Assembly: GCA_025462785.1 (NCBI GenBank)
Contig: JAOAPG010000149.1
Span: forward strand, 1-37,520
Length of the DNA: 37,520 nt
Reading direction: 5' to 3'
Source: Acidobacteriaceae bacterium
GTDB lineage: Bacteria > Acidobacteriota > Terriglobia > Terriglobales > Acidobacteriaceae
Positions within the stretch are counted from its first letter, which is position 1. The number at the start of each line of letters is the position of its first letter. The position numbers were made by a program, and so were the translations under genes. The notes beneath the pieces are model-generated. The model did not search any database. It worked only from the letters and a program-made list of their open reading frames with translations, and had not been told where the DNA came from. This document shows positions 25,044 to 34,228 of this stretch, piece by piece.

Positions 25044-26386
25044 AGGAAGAGATAGACCGTTCTGGAACTGATCCACGAACTCCCATCCAAAACCAATTCA
25101 CTACCCACGAAACTGCTGAGCATGCGCTTGATCAGAGCCGTTCCACAGCAAGCGCTAATACAGCCGTAAATTACCGCTCCGATACCTTGTGGGGACAACT
25201 TACCGAATGGCATGCTCTCCACAACAAGGCAGCTACGTTGAACCAAGCACGGGACGAGGCGGACCAAAACGCGACAAAGCTCACTCAATCCCATGACAAA
25301 TTAAACCAACTCAAAACCCAGGGCTCAGACGACCAGACGATCACGCAACAAGCTATTAGCCAACTCACCTCAGGCAGTGGGGATGCTGGCGATTACGCCG
25401 AAGCGACCGATACAGCGGTTACCTCGCTCAATCGCCTCTCAGACGTAAAGAAAGACCTGACGGATTTTGACAAACGTATTCAAGATCATCAAGAGATTCG
25501 TGACGCCTACGGGAATTGGCTTGTCTTAGTCGCGCTACAGCAGCGTACGGTAATGCATCGAGTGATTCAATTTGTTCTCTGGATCATCCTCATTTTCTTT
25601 GCCGTGTATTTGACCGGACTCGCAATTGATCACTTTCTTCCTGCCGCCAGCACAGAACATAACCGTATTCGAACGCTTCGCGTTGTCATTCGTTTCGTGG
25701 TACAGGTGCTTGGCGTGCTGCTGGCGTTATTCATAGTCTTTGGCGCTCCCCAGCAGATGCCGACGATCTTAGGCTTGGCGGGTGCGGGGCTCACGGTGAC
25801 TCTAAAAGACTTTATCGTCGCGTTCGTCGGTTGGTTCGTATTGATGGGCCGCAACGGAATCAAAGTAGGCGATTGGGTCGAAATCAATGGCGTCGTCGGC
25901 GAAGTGATCGAAGTTAGTTTGTTCAGGACTGTGCTACTTGAAACTGGCAATTGGACAGATACGGGCCATCCCACGGGTCGTAAAGTCTCATTCGTGAACA
26001 GCTACGCAATTGAGGGACACTACTTTAATTTTTCCACAACGGGTCAATGGCTGTGGGATGAACTCGAGATCATGGTTCCGTCTTCCGAGGATCCTTATCC
26101 GATCATTGAGTCAATTCAAAAAATGGTCGAGAAGGAAACGGATGCAAACGCGCGAGCAGCCGAGAAGGAATGGAAAGAAGCTACAACGCGCTACCGTGTG
26201 CAATCAGTTACGGCAACTCCAGCGGTAAATCTCAGGCCGACGACTTCTGGCGTAGAGGTACACGTTCGCTATATCACTCGCGCCCATGAACGTTTTGAAA
26301 CGCGCGCCCGATTGTATCAAGCCTTAGTCGCTTTGCTGCGCCGCAAAGGTGTCAGCGAACCAGAAGAGGCCGCAACAGCCAAATAA
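25010..26386 (+). CDS. Mechanosensitive ion channel of the MscS family (3' part of split gene)
   Basis: 458 residues from GTG 25010, though the open frame starts at 24929. A Gln/Asp-rich coiled-coil region (about 1-170) is followed by three membrane segments (about 180-270). Next comes the MscS pore helix and beta domain: LGLAGAGLTVTLKDFIVAFV, then IKVGDWVEINGVVGEVIEVS and VSFVNSYAIEG. The C-terminal cytoplasmic domain ends AKE-type charged. MscS channels release solutes on hypo-osmotic shock. The start as read would lack the signal-anchor carried by the upstream frame, so the intact ancestor was probably about 610 residues. Confidence 0.8.
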   Translation: MELDGDEVSDVKEEIDRSGTDPRTPIQNQFTTHETAEHALDQSRSTASANTAVNYRSDTLWGQLTEWHALHNKAATLNQARDEADQNATKLTQSHDKLNQLKTQGSDDQTITQQAISQLTSGSGDAGDYAEATDTAVTSLNRLSDVKKDLTDFDKRIQDHQEIRDAYGNWLVLVALQQRTVMHRVIQFVLWIILIFFAVYLTGLAIDHFLPAASTEHNRIRTLRVVIRFVVQVLGVLLALFIVFGAPQQMPTILGLAGAGLTVTLKDFIVAFVGWFVLMGRNGIKVGDWVEINGVVGEVIEVSLFRTVLLETGNWTDTGHPTGRKVSFVNSYAIEGHYFNFSTTGQWLWDELEIMVPSSEDPYPIIESIQKMVEKETDANARAAEKEWKEATTRYRVQSVTATPAVNLRPTTSGVEVHVRYITRAHERFETRARLYQALVALLRRKGVSEPEEAATAK

Positions 26387-26402
26387 AATTTCGGGTGGAC
26401 TT

Positions 26403-27302
26403 CTATGCCTTTATCTTGCGGGCCAATGCAACTGCTCCGAGCACCGGCTCGACAATATTCGAATTTATTTCTGCGTATTCAGCGATCAACCTTTTCGAGA
26501 AAGCTTCACGTACAGTCCCGCTGTGGGCAAATACTCCGCCAATCATGGCGATCTTCACTGTCTGGCCTTCCGGAAACAAACGTTTGATTGTCGTCTTCGC
26601 AAGACCAGAAAGCTCGTTGGCCGCACTCTCAAGGACCCGAATAGCGACTGTATCGCCGGAAGCTGCCGCGGAAACTACACTTGGGAACAAAGCAGCAAAA
26701 TCGGGCGCTGGACTTCCATTCGCGGCGAGAACCAACTGCTCGCGATCCTTGAGATGCCACGTATTTAGAATGCTTTCTGATAATCGAGTTTGGGTTTCTT
26801 CATCATGGGCCCGCATTATGGCTGCTACGGCGGCGCGACCGATCCAATGTCCAGATCCTTCGTCGGAGATTGCAAATCCCCAACCGCCCGACCGCGCTGT
26901 CTCTCCATTCGTATTCCGGCCATACGCAATTGATCCCGTGCCAGCGATCACAATCACGCCGGGCCCGTCGCCGAAGGCAGCTTGCAGCGCAATCACCATG
27001 TCGCCTACTACCTCAATCTCTCCCGCGACGATTTCCGCAACGATTTCACGCACTATATCGTCCACGTCCTTGCGCGCACCGCCAGCAACTCCAACGCATG
27101 TCCGAGAGATCTGCTGTGGAGCTATGTTCGCGTCAGAGCAAGCCTGGTGTATGGCTTCAGTAAGCGACTGGCGCGCCGATGCTTCTCCGACGCGAACCAC
27201 ATTGCTAGCGGCACCTGTCCCGCTTCCAAGTGCCGAGGTTTCGTCGCCGAGTAAACAGGAAGTCTTACTGCCGCCACCGTCAATTCCGAGGAAGAAAGCC
27301 AC
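26403..27302 (-). CDS. BadF/BadG/BcrA/BcrD-type ATPase, likely N-acetylglucosamine kinase
   Basis: 299 residues of the ASKHA sugar-kinase fold. The phosphate-1 loop is FFLGIDGGGSKTSCLL, followed by VGVAGGAR, VVGDMVIALQAAFG and VIVIAGTGSIAYGRN (phosphate-2). GGWGFAISDEGSGHWIG is the characteristic sugar-binding/catalytic segment of GlcNAc/MurNAc kinases of this group. IAMIGGVFAHS is the adenosine region. It phosphorylates an amino sugar with ATP in the cytoplasm; the exact sugar is inferred. It is divergent from a sodium:solute symporter gene with a 123-base gap. Confidence 0.85.
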   Translation of the reverse strand: MAFFLGIDGGGSKTSCLLGDETSALGSGTGAASNVVRVGEASARQSLTEAIHQACSDANIAPQQISRTCVGVAGGARKDVDDIVREIVAEIVAGEIEVVGDMVIALQAAFGDGPGVIVIAGTGSIAYGRNTNGETARSGGWGFAISDEGSGHWIGRAAVAAIMRAHDEETQTRLSESILNTWHLKDREQLVLAANGSPAPDFAALFPSVVSAAASGDTVAIRVLESAANELSGLAKTTIKRLFPEGQTVKIAMIGGVFAHSGTVREAFSKRLIAEYAEINSNIVEPVLGAVALARKIKA

Positions 27303-27425
27303 GAGCGTAGTTCTATCATAGGATCGCAGCTAGAGCTTGCTCGCCGCGAGTTTCATTGCCTTCGATAGTCGCTTCTATCAGCGTTCTCACTGTCTCACTA
27401 CCACTCCCGCCTTCTGCCCTGCATA

Positions 27426-28895
27426 ATGAACAATCCGATGGGCTTAAACACTCTCGACTTCGTCATTATCGCGCTATATCTTGCGGGTATAACTCTGTTC
27501 GGACTTCGCTTCCGCAAACGCCAGCGCTCGCTTCGTGATTATTTTCTTGCCGACCGCAATATACCCTGGTGGGCCATCGCGCTTTCCATCGTGGCGGCCG
27601 AAACCAGCACGTTGACGATCATTAGCATCCCGGGCCTCGCCTACGATACGAATCTCACGTTTCTGCAGGTGGTGGTCGGATACCTAGCAGGAAGGATCAT
27701 TATCAGCTTCATCCTTCTGCCGCAATATTTTCGCGGCGATCTCTTTACTGCCTACGAACTGATTGAACGCCGCTTCGGACGAACACTACGCTCACTGACC
27801 GCAGGATTGTTCTTGCTCACGAGGGCCGCGGCAGAAGGAGTGCGTGTCTATGCCGTCTCAATTGTTGTAGCGATTGCACTCGGGACTGGTGAAATTGCCT
27901 CTATCGCAATCATTACTGCACTAACGCTGGTCTACACATTTGAAGGCGGATTGGCGGCAGTCATCTGGACTGATGTTGTCCAAACATTCATCTACGTCGG
28001 TGGAACATTGGTCGGCGTGTTTACCATCTTGCACCTGATTCCGGGAGGATGGACAAGCATTCACACTATCGCGGCAAGCGCTCATAAACTGCAGGTGTTC
28101 GACTTCACTCCGACTTTGTGGAAACCGTACACGTTCTGGGCAGGACTGATTGGCGGAGCATTTCTTACCACAGCCAGTCACGGGACGGATCAGCTGATTG
28201 TTCAGAGACTACTGGCAGCTCGCGACCAGCGGCAATCCGTGACGGCCCTCCTCTCTAGCGGAATTGCTATTCTCTTCCAGTTCGCCCTTTTTCTTATCGT
28301 GGGCGTTATGCTGTTTGCTTACTATCACGCCCCATCTGCAGCATTTGGCCTTGCGGACCGCATTTATCCGACCTTCATTGTCACGAAGATGCCGCACGGA
28401 ATTTCTGGCTTGCTGATCGCTGCGATTTTGGCAGCAGCCATGTCAAACTTAAGCGCAGCGCTGAACTCCCTCTCATCTAGCTCGATGATGGATTTTTACC
28501 TGCGGCGCCATCCAAATTTGGATAACCGCATTCAGATGCGCCTCTCGAGAATTTCAACGTTGATTTGGGCCCTGGTGCTTTTCGGATTGGCAGTGTTGTC
28601 ACTGCACAAAGTAGGCCGGGTGATTGAAGTCGGGCTGCAGATTGCATCCCTCGCCTACGGGGCACTATTAGGAGTGTTTCTGCTGGGAGTTCTCACGAAA
28701 CGCGCAAACCAGAGCGGCGCAATCGTAGGCATGGCATGTGGCTTGGCAATAGAACTCTATATATGGCTGGGAACGCGTGTGCCATGGACTTGGTACGTCG
28801 TCCTAGGAACGATCGTCACGTTCAGCGTTGGATATATTGCGAGCCTTCTTCGCGGCAAAATCGCAAAGCTCAGCGTCAAAGCGGAAGTTTCCTGA
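27426..28895 (+). CDS. Sodium:solute symporter (SSS family)
   Basis: 489 residues with about 13 hydrophobic segments, the normal SSS layout. The start is LDFVIIALYLAGITLFGLRF, then DYFLADRNIPWWAIALSIVA, a typical SSS second-segment motif. ETSTLTIISIPG holds a sodium-site Ser/Thr region. TTASHGTDQLIVQRLLAARD and AAAMSNLSAALNSLSSSSMMD are strongly conserved SSS signatures. Substrate is unknown; the nearby amino-sugar kinase suggests a sugar. The next gene starts 29 bases later. Confidence 0.92.
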   Translation: MNNPMGLNTLDFVIIALYLAGITLFGLRFRKRQRSLRDYFLADRNIPWWAIALSIVAAETSTLTIISIPGLAYDTNLTFLQVVVGYLAGRIIISFILLPQYFRGDLFTAYELIERRFGRTLRSLTAGLFLLTRAAAEGVRVYAVSIVVAIALGTGEIASIAIITALTLVYTFEGGLAAVIWTDVVQTFIYVGGTLVGVFTILHLIPGGWTSIHTIAASAHKLQVFDFTPTLWKPYTFWAGLIGGAFLTTASHGTDQLIVQRLLAARDQRQSVTALLSSGIAILFQFALFLIVGVMLFAYYHAPSAAFGLADRIYPTFIVTKMPHGISGLLIAAILAAAMSNLSAALNSLSSSSMMDFYLRRHPNLDNRIQMRLSRISTLIWALVLFGLAVLSLHKVGRVIEVGLQIASLAYGALLGVFLLGVLTKRANQSGAIVGMACGLAIELYIWLGTRVPWTWYVVLGTIVTFSVGYIASLLRGKIAKLSVKAEVS

Positions 28896-28923
28896 TCACA
28901 TTCACGTATACTCATTCCCTTTA

Positions 28924-30318
28924 GTGGCTACATCTACGCAAACTCGTCCCGAACTCTCCCGCGATCTTGGCGTGAGCCATGCCTCTGCCGTAGTGGTGGG
29001 CACGATCATTGGAAGTGGCGTTTTCTTGGTGCCGGCTGAAATGATGCAGGCCGTTGGCTCGGCCAAACTCGTATACCTGGCTTGGATTGTGGGCGGCTTA
29101 CTTTCATTTTTCGGCGCCCTCACCTATGCGGAACTCGGCGCGATGAAGCCCCAGGCAGGGGGCGAATACGTGTATGTCCGTGATGGGTACGGACCACTGG
29201 CTGGATTTCTTTATGCATGGACGTGGTTCGTCATCGCTAAACCCGCGTCCATCGCCAGTGTGACCATTGCTATCGTGCGCATTCTGGGGAACTTTTCCGC
29301 GTTTTATTTTTTCAGCCACAATGTGATTGACCATCCATTTGCAATCACCTTCGGACAGTTGTTCGCCATCCTTGTTACGGTTCTGATCTCGTTCTTGAAT
29401 TACATCGGAATCAAACGAGCGGGAGAATTCCAACTGGTATTCACTCTGCTAAAGGTAGGAATGATCCTTGCCATCGTAGCAATTGGCTTCAGCTACGCCG
29501 CGGGAAGCTGGAGTCACTTCGGAGGCAGCTACGACGGCGCGGAAGGAGGAATCGCTGGGTTTATGGCGGCGCTGGTTGCAGCGCTCTGGGCGTATGACGG
29601 ATGGAACGATCTGAACATGGTGGCTGGCGAAATCCGTCAACCTGAGCGCAATATTCCCATCGCATTGATTGCGGGCGTTGCGGTCGTTGCTGCGCTTTAC
29701 ATGCTAGTCAACGCTGCCGTGCAGTTCGTATTGCCAGCAGCGGCAGTTGCGGCGACTCCGCGTCCGGCGTCTGATGCAATTGCGCTGGTCCTGGGCCCAG
29801 TCGGCGCCAGTATAGTTTCAATCGGCATGGCGATCTCAATGCTAGTCACTCTCAACGGCACAATCATGAGTGGAGCGCGTGTGCCGTTTGCTATGGCGCG
29901 GGATCGCTATTTTTTCTCGGCAATGGCCGAGGTCCATGCGAAATTCCACACACCCTCGGTCGCGATTATTGTTCAAGCAATTCTTGCCATTTTGCTGCTG
30001 CTGTTGGGAGGTAGTTTCCGCCAACTGTTCTCGCTTGCCATTTTCTCCGAATGGCTCTTCTACATGATCGCCAGCAGCACTGTCTTTGTATTTCGTCGGC
30101 GCGACCCTAATGCATCACGTCCTTACCGTGTTTGGGGATATCCGATCGTTCCCGCCCTGTTTGTGCTCGCCTCCGCGGTATTGCTCTACTACACGTTCAC
30201 CGACAACCTCCGCAATTCAGCGCTGGGATCACTAGTTATTCTGTCGGGTGTTCCAGTCTTCTACTTTTTTGCACGCCTCCGCAAGCAGCGTGCCGCATAT
30301 CCTCTTTCCCAAAACTAG
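28924..30318 (+). CDS. APC superfamily amino-acid permease
   Basis: About 464 residues with 12 hydrophobic segments. The N-terminal signature VVVGTIIGSGVFLVPAEMM matches the GxGIF unwound helix 1 of APC transporters. GGLLSFFGALTYAELGAMKP (helix 2) is typical of the LAT/CAT group, and ALWAYDGWNDLNMVAGEIRQP is the helix 6 motif. ATVPFAMARDRYFF-type sequence (RVPFAMARDRYFF) follows. It imports or exchanges amino acids. The frame is open from 28828, inside the symporter gene, but a GTG at 28924 gives the natural N-terminus (VATSTQT). No clear SD is seen. It may be co-transcribed with the symporter. Confidence 0.9.
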   Translation: MATSTQTRPELSRDLGVSHASAVVVGTIIGSGVFLVPAEMMQAVGSAKLVYLAWIVGGLLSFFGALTYAELGAMKPQAGGEYVYVRDGYGPLAGFLYAWTWFVIAKPASIASVTIAIVRILGNFSAFYFFSHNVIDHPFAITFGQLFAILVTVLISFLNYIGIKRAGEFQLVFTLLKVGMILAIVAIGFSYAAGSWSHFGGSYDGAEGGIAGFMAALVAALWAYDGWNDLNMVAGEIRQPERNIPIALIAGVAVVAALYMLVNAAVQFVLPAAAVAATPRPASDAIALVLGPVGASIVSIGMAISMLVTLNGTIMSGARVPFAMARDRYFFSAMAEVHAKFHTPSVAIIVQAILAILLLLLGGSFRQLFSLAIFSEWLFYMIASSTVFVFRRRDPNASRPYRVWGYPIVPALFVLASAVLLYYTFTDNLRNSALGSLVILSGVPVFYFFARLRKQRAAYPLSQN

Positions 30319-30466
30319 ACACGGTCTCAAATTGAAACGGCGACGGTTACCCTAGTACACGCCCACCAGACACGTTTACCCCGTGTCCATTCTCCCGTAC
30401 TTTGAGAACTCCACCCGCGTCCTCGCCCCCCGGCCCGGGTTCCTCTTTAGGAGCTGATGGAGATCT

Positions 30467-31480
30467 ATGCCTGACAATTTCGAGATGGGTCTTCTGCCGG
30501 AACGAAAACTGGAGTGGCGCACCATTGCCACCAGTTACGGCATCGAGGCTCTTTTCATTCTGCTGTTATTGTTCGTCGGAGTCTTGTGGCCCGAACACCT
30601 CAACATAAAGCCAAAATATTCCATTACCGAACTTATTCCACCACCGGCACCACGTCAGAAAGCTGTTAAGCCGCATCAGAAACGTCCCAAGTTAATGGCG
30701 AAGGCGCTGCCACCCGTGTTTACAGCCCCGAAGCTAGTCGTTCCAAAAGAGTTCCGAAGATCCAAAAAGAAAGAGGAGAAGGTCGAAGCTCCTAACCTTG
30801 AGGCTAAGTTTGTAACGCCCATATTGCCGGTTCAATCGAATGCGATGCCAGCAAAACTCATTTACACGGGCTCCTTCGGCACCTCGGCCCCAGTTACCGT
30901 CAATGCTCCGGTGCAAACGGTGCAAACAGGCGGGTTTGGTGACCCGAACGGACTCAAAGGCGCTGGCAAGGAGAACGCGCCTTTAACTGCAACTCAGATG
31001 GGTGGATTCGATCTGCCTGCGGGAGGCGGGAAAGGAAATGGCAGCGGGGGTACTAAAGGCATCCAGGGCACAGTCACGAGCACCGGCTTTGGAAACGGTA
31101 TTGCTCAGTCAGGTCAGGTAAGAAGTCAGGGTACGGCACAAGTTGGCGGTTTCGGCGCGCAGCAGGTCGCTACTAACACTCCAAAGCGTTTGGTGGAGAA
31201 TGGCCCAGCTACGACTCCGGTCAACATTACTTACAAACCGAATCCGACTTACACGCAGGAGGCTCGTAATCTTCAACTCCAAGGCGAGGTCCTGTTAGAA
31301 GTGCTTTTCGGTGCGAATGGAGAATTGCACGTGAATCGCGTCGTCCGCGGATTGGGACATGGACTCGATGAAGCAGCCGTCGCGGCTGCTAACAAGATCC
31401 AGTTTAAACCTGCTCTGCGCGAGGGTTCAGCGGTTGATTCCACAGCAGTCGTGCATGTCGTCTTTCAACTGGCTATGTGA
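30467..31480 (+). CDS. TonB-like protein with Gly-Phe rich linker
   Basis: 337 residues. A single N-terminal membrane helix (EALFILLLLFVGVLW, about 25-40) is followed by a basic Pro/Lys region. A low-complexity linker contains repeated GGFG-like units (TGGFGDPNG, MGGFDLPAG, STGFGNGIA, VGGFGAQQ). The C-terminal domain (about 255-337) is TonB-like: YKPNPTYTQEARNLQLQGEV, LLEVLFGANGELH and AAVAAANKIQFKPAL. It should transmit proton-motive force to outer-membrane receptors or act as a related periplasmic adaptor. TTTAGGAGCTGATGGAGAT supplies the SD. It sits 88 bases before the M48 gene. ExbB/ExbD are not in the window. Confidence 0.85.
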   Translation: MPDNFEMGLLPERKLEWRTIATSYGIEALFILLLLFVGVLWPEHLNIKPKYSITELIPPPAPRQKAVKPHQKRPKLMAKALPPVFTAPKLVVPKEFRRSKKKEEKVEAPNLEAKFVTPILPVQSNAMPAKLIYTGSFGTSAPVTVNAPVQTVQTGGFGDPNGLKGAGKENAPLTATQMGGFDLPAGGGKGNGSGGTKGIQGTVTSTGFGNGIAQSGQVRSQGTAQVGGFGAQQVATNTPKRLVENGPATTPVNITYKPNPTYTQEARNLQLQGEVLLEVLFGANGELHVNRVVRGLGHGLDEAAVAAANKIQFKPALREGSAVDSTAVVHVVFQLAM

Positions 31481-31568
31481 CATTCAGGCAAGAAGATGCA
31501 GCTGGATAAGGAACCACAGGTTGCAATATTAAGACTTCGAGATGTGAACAGAGAGAGGGAAAAGAGTT

Positions 31569-33365
31569 ATGGGCACAACGAAATCGTTACTCACAGCCGT
31601 CCTGCTCGCCACGCTAACCGCGGCCGCGCAGACTACCAACCAAGCATCGCCTAGCGAAATGCCGGCGACAGTCGCATCCCAACCTGCAACAACGGATGCG
31701 TCCTCCACGCCAGCGCCGGCGCATACCGCTGCTTCGCAGCCGCCTGCTGCAGCGACACAGACGTTGCCACCGGTCGTTACGATGGAAGACGTCGTGAACC
31801 GCGCCATTGCGCGCGAGCATGCGCTTATGGACATGCTCAAGACCAGAAATCCCTTGGTCGAGACCTATCTGCAGAATTTGAAGCCTGATCAGCAGCTTGG
31901 CGCCGTCCCCAAGGAAGATCACTACTTCCTCGGTCGCATGGACCTCGGAGAAAGCGTTGACCGCCGCGACTACCTGACCAAGGATTCCAGCTTGCAAAAG
32001 AGTCTGATGGGCGGAGTCACGAAGCTCTTCAAATTCGAATATCAGCCGATGGGTTTTTCCTGGATGATTTTTGCCGACCGAGAAGACTTCGATCGCAATC
32101 ATTATGAGTTCAAGTATGTGCGCCGCGAATTTCTGGGCGACGTGCGCTGCCTGGTGTTCGACATCACACCCAAGAAAGATGCTGGCAAAGGCCGCTTCGT
32201 CGGCCGCGTTTGGGTCGAGGATCAGGACTATAACATCGTGCGCTTGAACGGCACTTACGCGCCGCGTCCGAGGAACGCATATTTCTTCCACATGGATAGC
32301 TGGCGTTTGAATTTGATTCCCGGCTATTGGGTGCCAGCATATATCTACAGCGAGGAAGGCGACTTCAGCTACGGCGCAAAAGACAAAATGGCATTCAAGG
32401 CCCAGAGCCGCATCTGGGGGTACGATTTGAAGCAGGCTGCTAAGGAAGACGAACTCACGCAGCTGCGAGTTGACTCAGTAAAAGACGACAGCACCGCAGC
32501 TGGCGATGCTTCTCCGCTCGAAGCTCAACGCCAATGGCAGCAGCAGGCCGAAGACAACGTAGTCGCCCGGTTGCAGGAAGCCGGATTGGTCGCACCTGAA
32601 GGTGAAGTCGATAAAGTTTTGCAGACTGTCATCAACAATCTCGAGGTCACGAACAACATCGATCTTCCCCGCCCCGTTCGTGCCCGTGTCATGCTAACGT
32701 CCCCGCTGGAAACCTTCAGCGTGGGCAATACCATCATCGTGAGCCGCGGCCTTATCGATGTTCTTCCTGATGAGGCGAGCCTCGCTATGGTTCTTTCGCA
32801 TGAACTCGCGCACATCGTCCTCGGACACAACTTGGGCAGCAAATTCGCCTTCAACGATCGCATGCTATTCAATGACGAATCCACATATAGCAATTTGGGA
32901 TTCCGTCACAACCCCGATGAAGAAACCGCAGCTGACACCAAAGCTCAAGATCTGCTGAAGAACTCGCCATATGCGCAGAAGCTTGATACCGCAAGATTGT
33001 TCCTGAAAGAACTCTCGGCGCGCTCTCCGCAGCTTTCCGCACTACTGACTGCTCACTTGGGCAACAGTTTTGTCGACAGCAAGTCTGGCCAGTTGACGCG
33101 GTTGTCAGGATTGATCGCAGGAGGTCCGGCGCTTGATGCAAACAAGCTGGATCAAATGTCTGCTTTGCCTCTGGGTGGACGTGTGAAGCTGAACGCTTGG
33201 GACGATCATGTGGAACTGGCAAAGTCAGCTCCGGTCGCGATCACTTCGGCACGGGACAAAATGCCGTTCGAAGTAACACCGTTCTTCCCGCGTCTGACGC
33301 GATTGATGAGTGGTGCGGCGCCGAGCAGTACAACAACTGCGGCGAATGCAACGCCTAACAATTAA
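31569..33365 (+). CDS. LolA-like domain fused to M48 metallopeptidase
   Basis: 598 residues. A signal peptide (SLLTAVLLATLTAAAQ) is followed by an Ala/Pro/Thr-rich segment. Residues about 60-290 look like an outer-membrane lipoprotein-sorting (LolA/LppX-like) domain: LVFDITPKKDAGKGRFVGRV, VWVEDQDYNIVRLNGTY, YWVPAYIYSEE. Residues about 315-490 carry a BepA/Oma1-type M48 protease: VSRGLIDVLPDEASLAMVL, the zinc site HELAHIVLGH (411-420), and DEETAADTKAQDLL for the third ligand. It is probably periplasmic and may process or sort lipoproteins. GAGAGGGAAAAGAG gives the SD. Confidence 0.85.
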   Translation: MGTTKSLLTAVLLATLTAAAQTTNQASPSEMPATVASQPATTDASSTPAPAHTAASQPPAAATQTLPPVVTMEDVVNRAIAREHALMDMLKTRNPLVETYLQNLKPDQQLGAVPKEDHYFLGRMDLGESVDRRDYLTKDSSLQKSLMGGVTKLFKFEYQPMGFSWMIFADREDFDRNHYEFKYVRREFLGDVRCLVFDITPKKDAGKGRFVGRVWVEDQDYNIVRLNGTYAPRPRNAYFFHMDSWRLNLIPGYWVPAYIYSEEGDFSYGAKDKMAFKAQSRIWGYDLKQAAKEDELTQLRVDSVKDDSTAAGDASPLEAQRQWQQQAEDNVVARLQEAGLVAPEGEVDKVLQTVINNLEVTNNIDLPRPVRARVMLTSPLETFSVGNTIIVSRGLIDVLPDEASLAMVLSHELAHIVLGHNLGSKFAFNDRMLFNDESTYSNLGFRHNPDEETAADTKAQDLLKNSPYAQKLDTARLFLKELSARSPQLSALLTAHLGNSFVDSKSGQLTRLSGLIAGGPALDANKLDQMSALPLGGRVKLNAWDDHVELAKSAPVAITSARDKMPFEVTPFFPRLTRLMSGAAPSSTTTAANATPNN

Positions 33366-33420
33366 CCTGCTAAACGATAGGGCAAGGGCTTCCTAGCCGT
33401 CTTCAAATTGAGTAATGACG

Positions 33421-33454
33421 AGGCCGAGAGCGGAAGAATTCCGATTCTCGGCCT
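33421..33454. terminator. Bidirectional hairpin terminator
   Basis: AGGCCGAGA (33421-33429) pairs perfectly with TCTCGGCCT (33446-33454). Between them an inner stem CGGAA/TTCCG extends the hairpin. It lies between convergent genes, 56 bases after the M48 stop and 7 bases after the methyltransferase stop. There is no strong T-run on either side, so efficiency is uncertain. Confidence 0.7.
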
Positions 33455-33460
33455 TAGTAC

Positions 33461-34051
33461 TTATGGGGTGCAGTAATAGATCCTGGCGGGCAATATGTTC
33501 CAGAACTGAAATCCGTGCTTCACTGAACGGAAATTAGATTTCAGATATGGCAGCGCAACATTGGTAAATTGATACATCAAAAAAACTCCATCTGTCCCGA
33601 GGGCACGTCGCGACTCGCCGATAACTTCTTGCCGCATCGAATCCGTCAGAGTGCTGTAAGGAATGCCGGAAACGATGTAGTCTGCGTGTTCCAGCTGCAA
33701 TGATCTGAGTACTTCTCGCACCTTGTCCGCCGACGCGTGCGCAACATGCAACCTCGTATCGCTGATTTCCTCACGTAAAAAATCGACGAACTCCTCGTTC
33801 AATTCGAAAACTATCAGTTTCGCATCCGAGCGCATGCGTTTGAGTATCTCTTGCGTAATCGTTCCAACACCGGGCCCGAATTCGACAAGGACTCGAGCCT
33901 TTTGCCAATCAATCTTGGAAAGTACATCGTCGACTAGGAATCGTGAACTCGGAACGACCGAGCCCAGCATTAGGGGCGCTTTGAAGAAATTCTGAGCAAA
34001 AAGGATTGTGGAAGAGCCAGGCTTTCGCAATTTTCGAACTAGATCGTGCAT
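33461..34051 (-). CDS. Class I SAM methyltransferase (phospholipid N-methyltransferase / KsgA-like)
   Basis: 196 residues. FAQNFFKAPLMLGSVVPSS near the start, VLVEFGPGVGTITQEIL as SAM motif I, VFELNEEFVDFL as motif II and YIVSGIPYSTL as motif IV match the PmtA/rRNA-dimethylase-like group. Members methylate phosphatidylethanolamine or RNA. The NPPY-like catalytic box is SGIPYS here, as in phospholipid methyltransferases. ATG 34051 is preferred because GAGGGA precedes it by 6 bases; the frame starts at 34081. Substrate is inferred. Confidence 0.8.
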   Translation of the reverse strand: MHDLVRKLRKPGSSTILFAQNFFKAPLMLGSVVPSSRFLVDDVLSKIDWQKARVLVEFGPGVGTITQEILKRMRSDAKLIVFELNEEFVDFLREEISDTRLHVAHASADKVREVLRSLQLEHADYIVSGIPYSTLTDSMRQEVIGESRRALGTDGVFLMYQFTNVALPYLKSNFRSVKHGFQFWNILPARIYYCTP

Positions 34052-34228
34052 TCGAATCCCTCTGTGACATGGGTCTTCCAAGACATTACACGCATTGAGA
34101 GTAGAAGCGGATTTTTTCGGGAGCTGCCGGTGTGGCTATACGTTCGTTATGAAGCACTTGTTAATAGTGGCCTTCCAATTCTCCTATTTTTGAATTCAAA
34201 AAGGAGAAGAAAGCGTTTTTTGCCCGAG

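Noticed and set aside
26395-27321. Plus-strand frame of 308 codons opposite the amino-sugar kinase
   Set aside because: The minus-strand kinase motifs are unmistakable. The plus frame is a Pro/Ser/Thr-rich shadow.
31614-32291. Minus-strand frame of 225 codons within the M48 gene
   Set aside because: The opposite strand encodes a signal peptide and conserved domain. The minus product has no motif.
34046-34066. TTCGAATCCC-like string resembling a tRNA T-arm
   Set aside because: It lies at the start of the methyltransferase gene, and no cloverleaf can be built around it.
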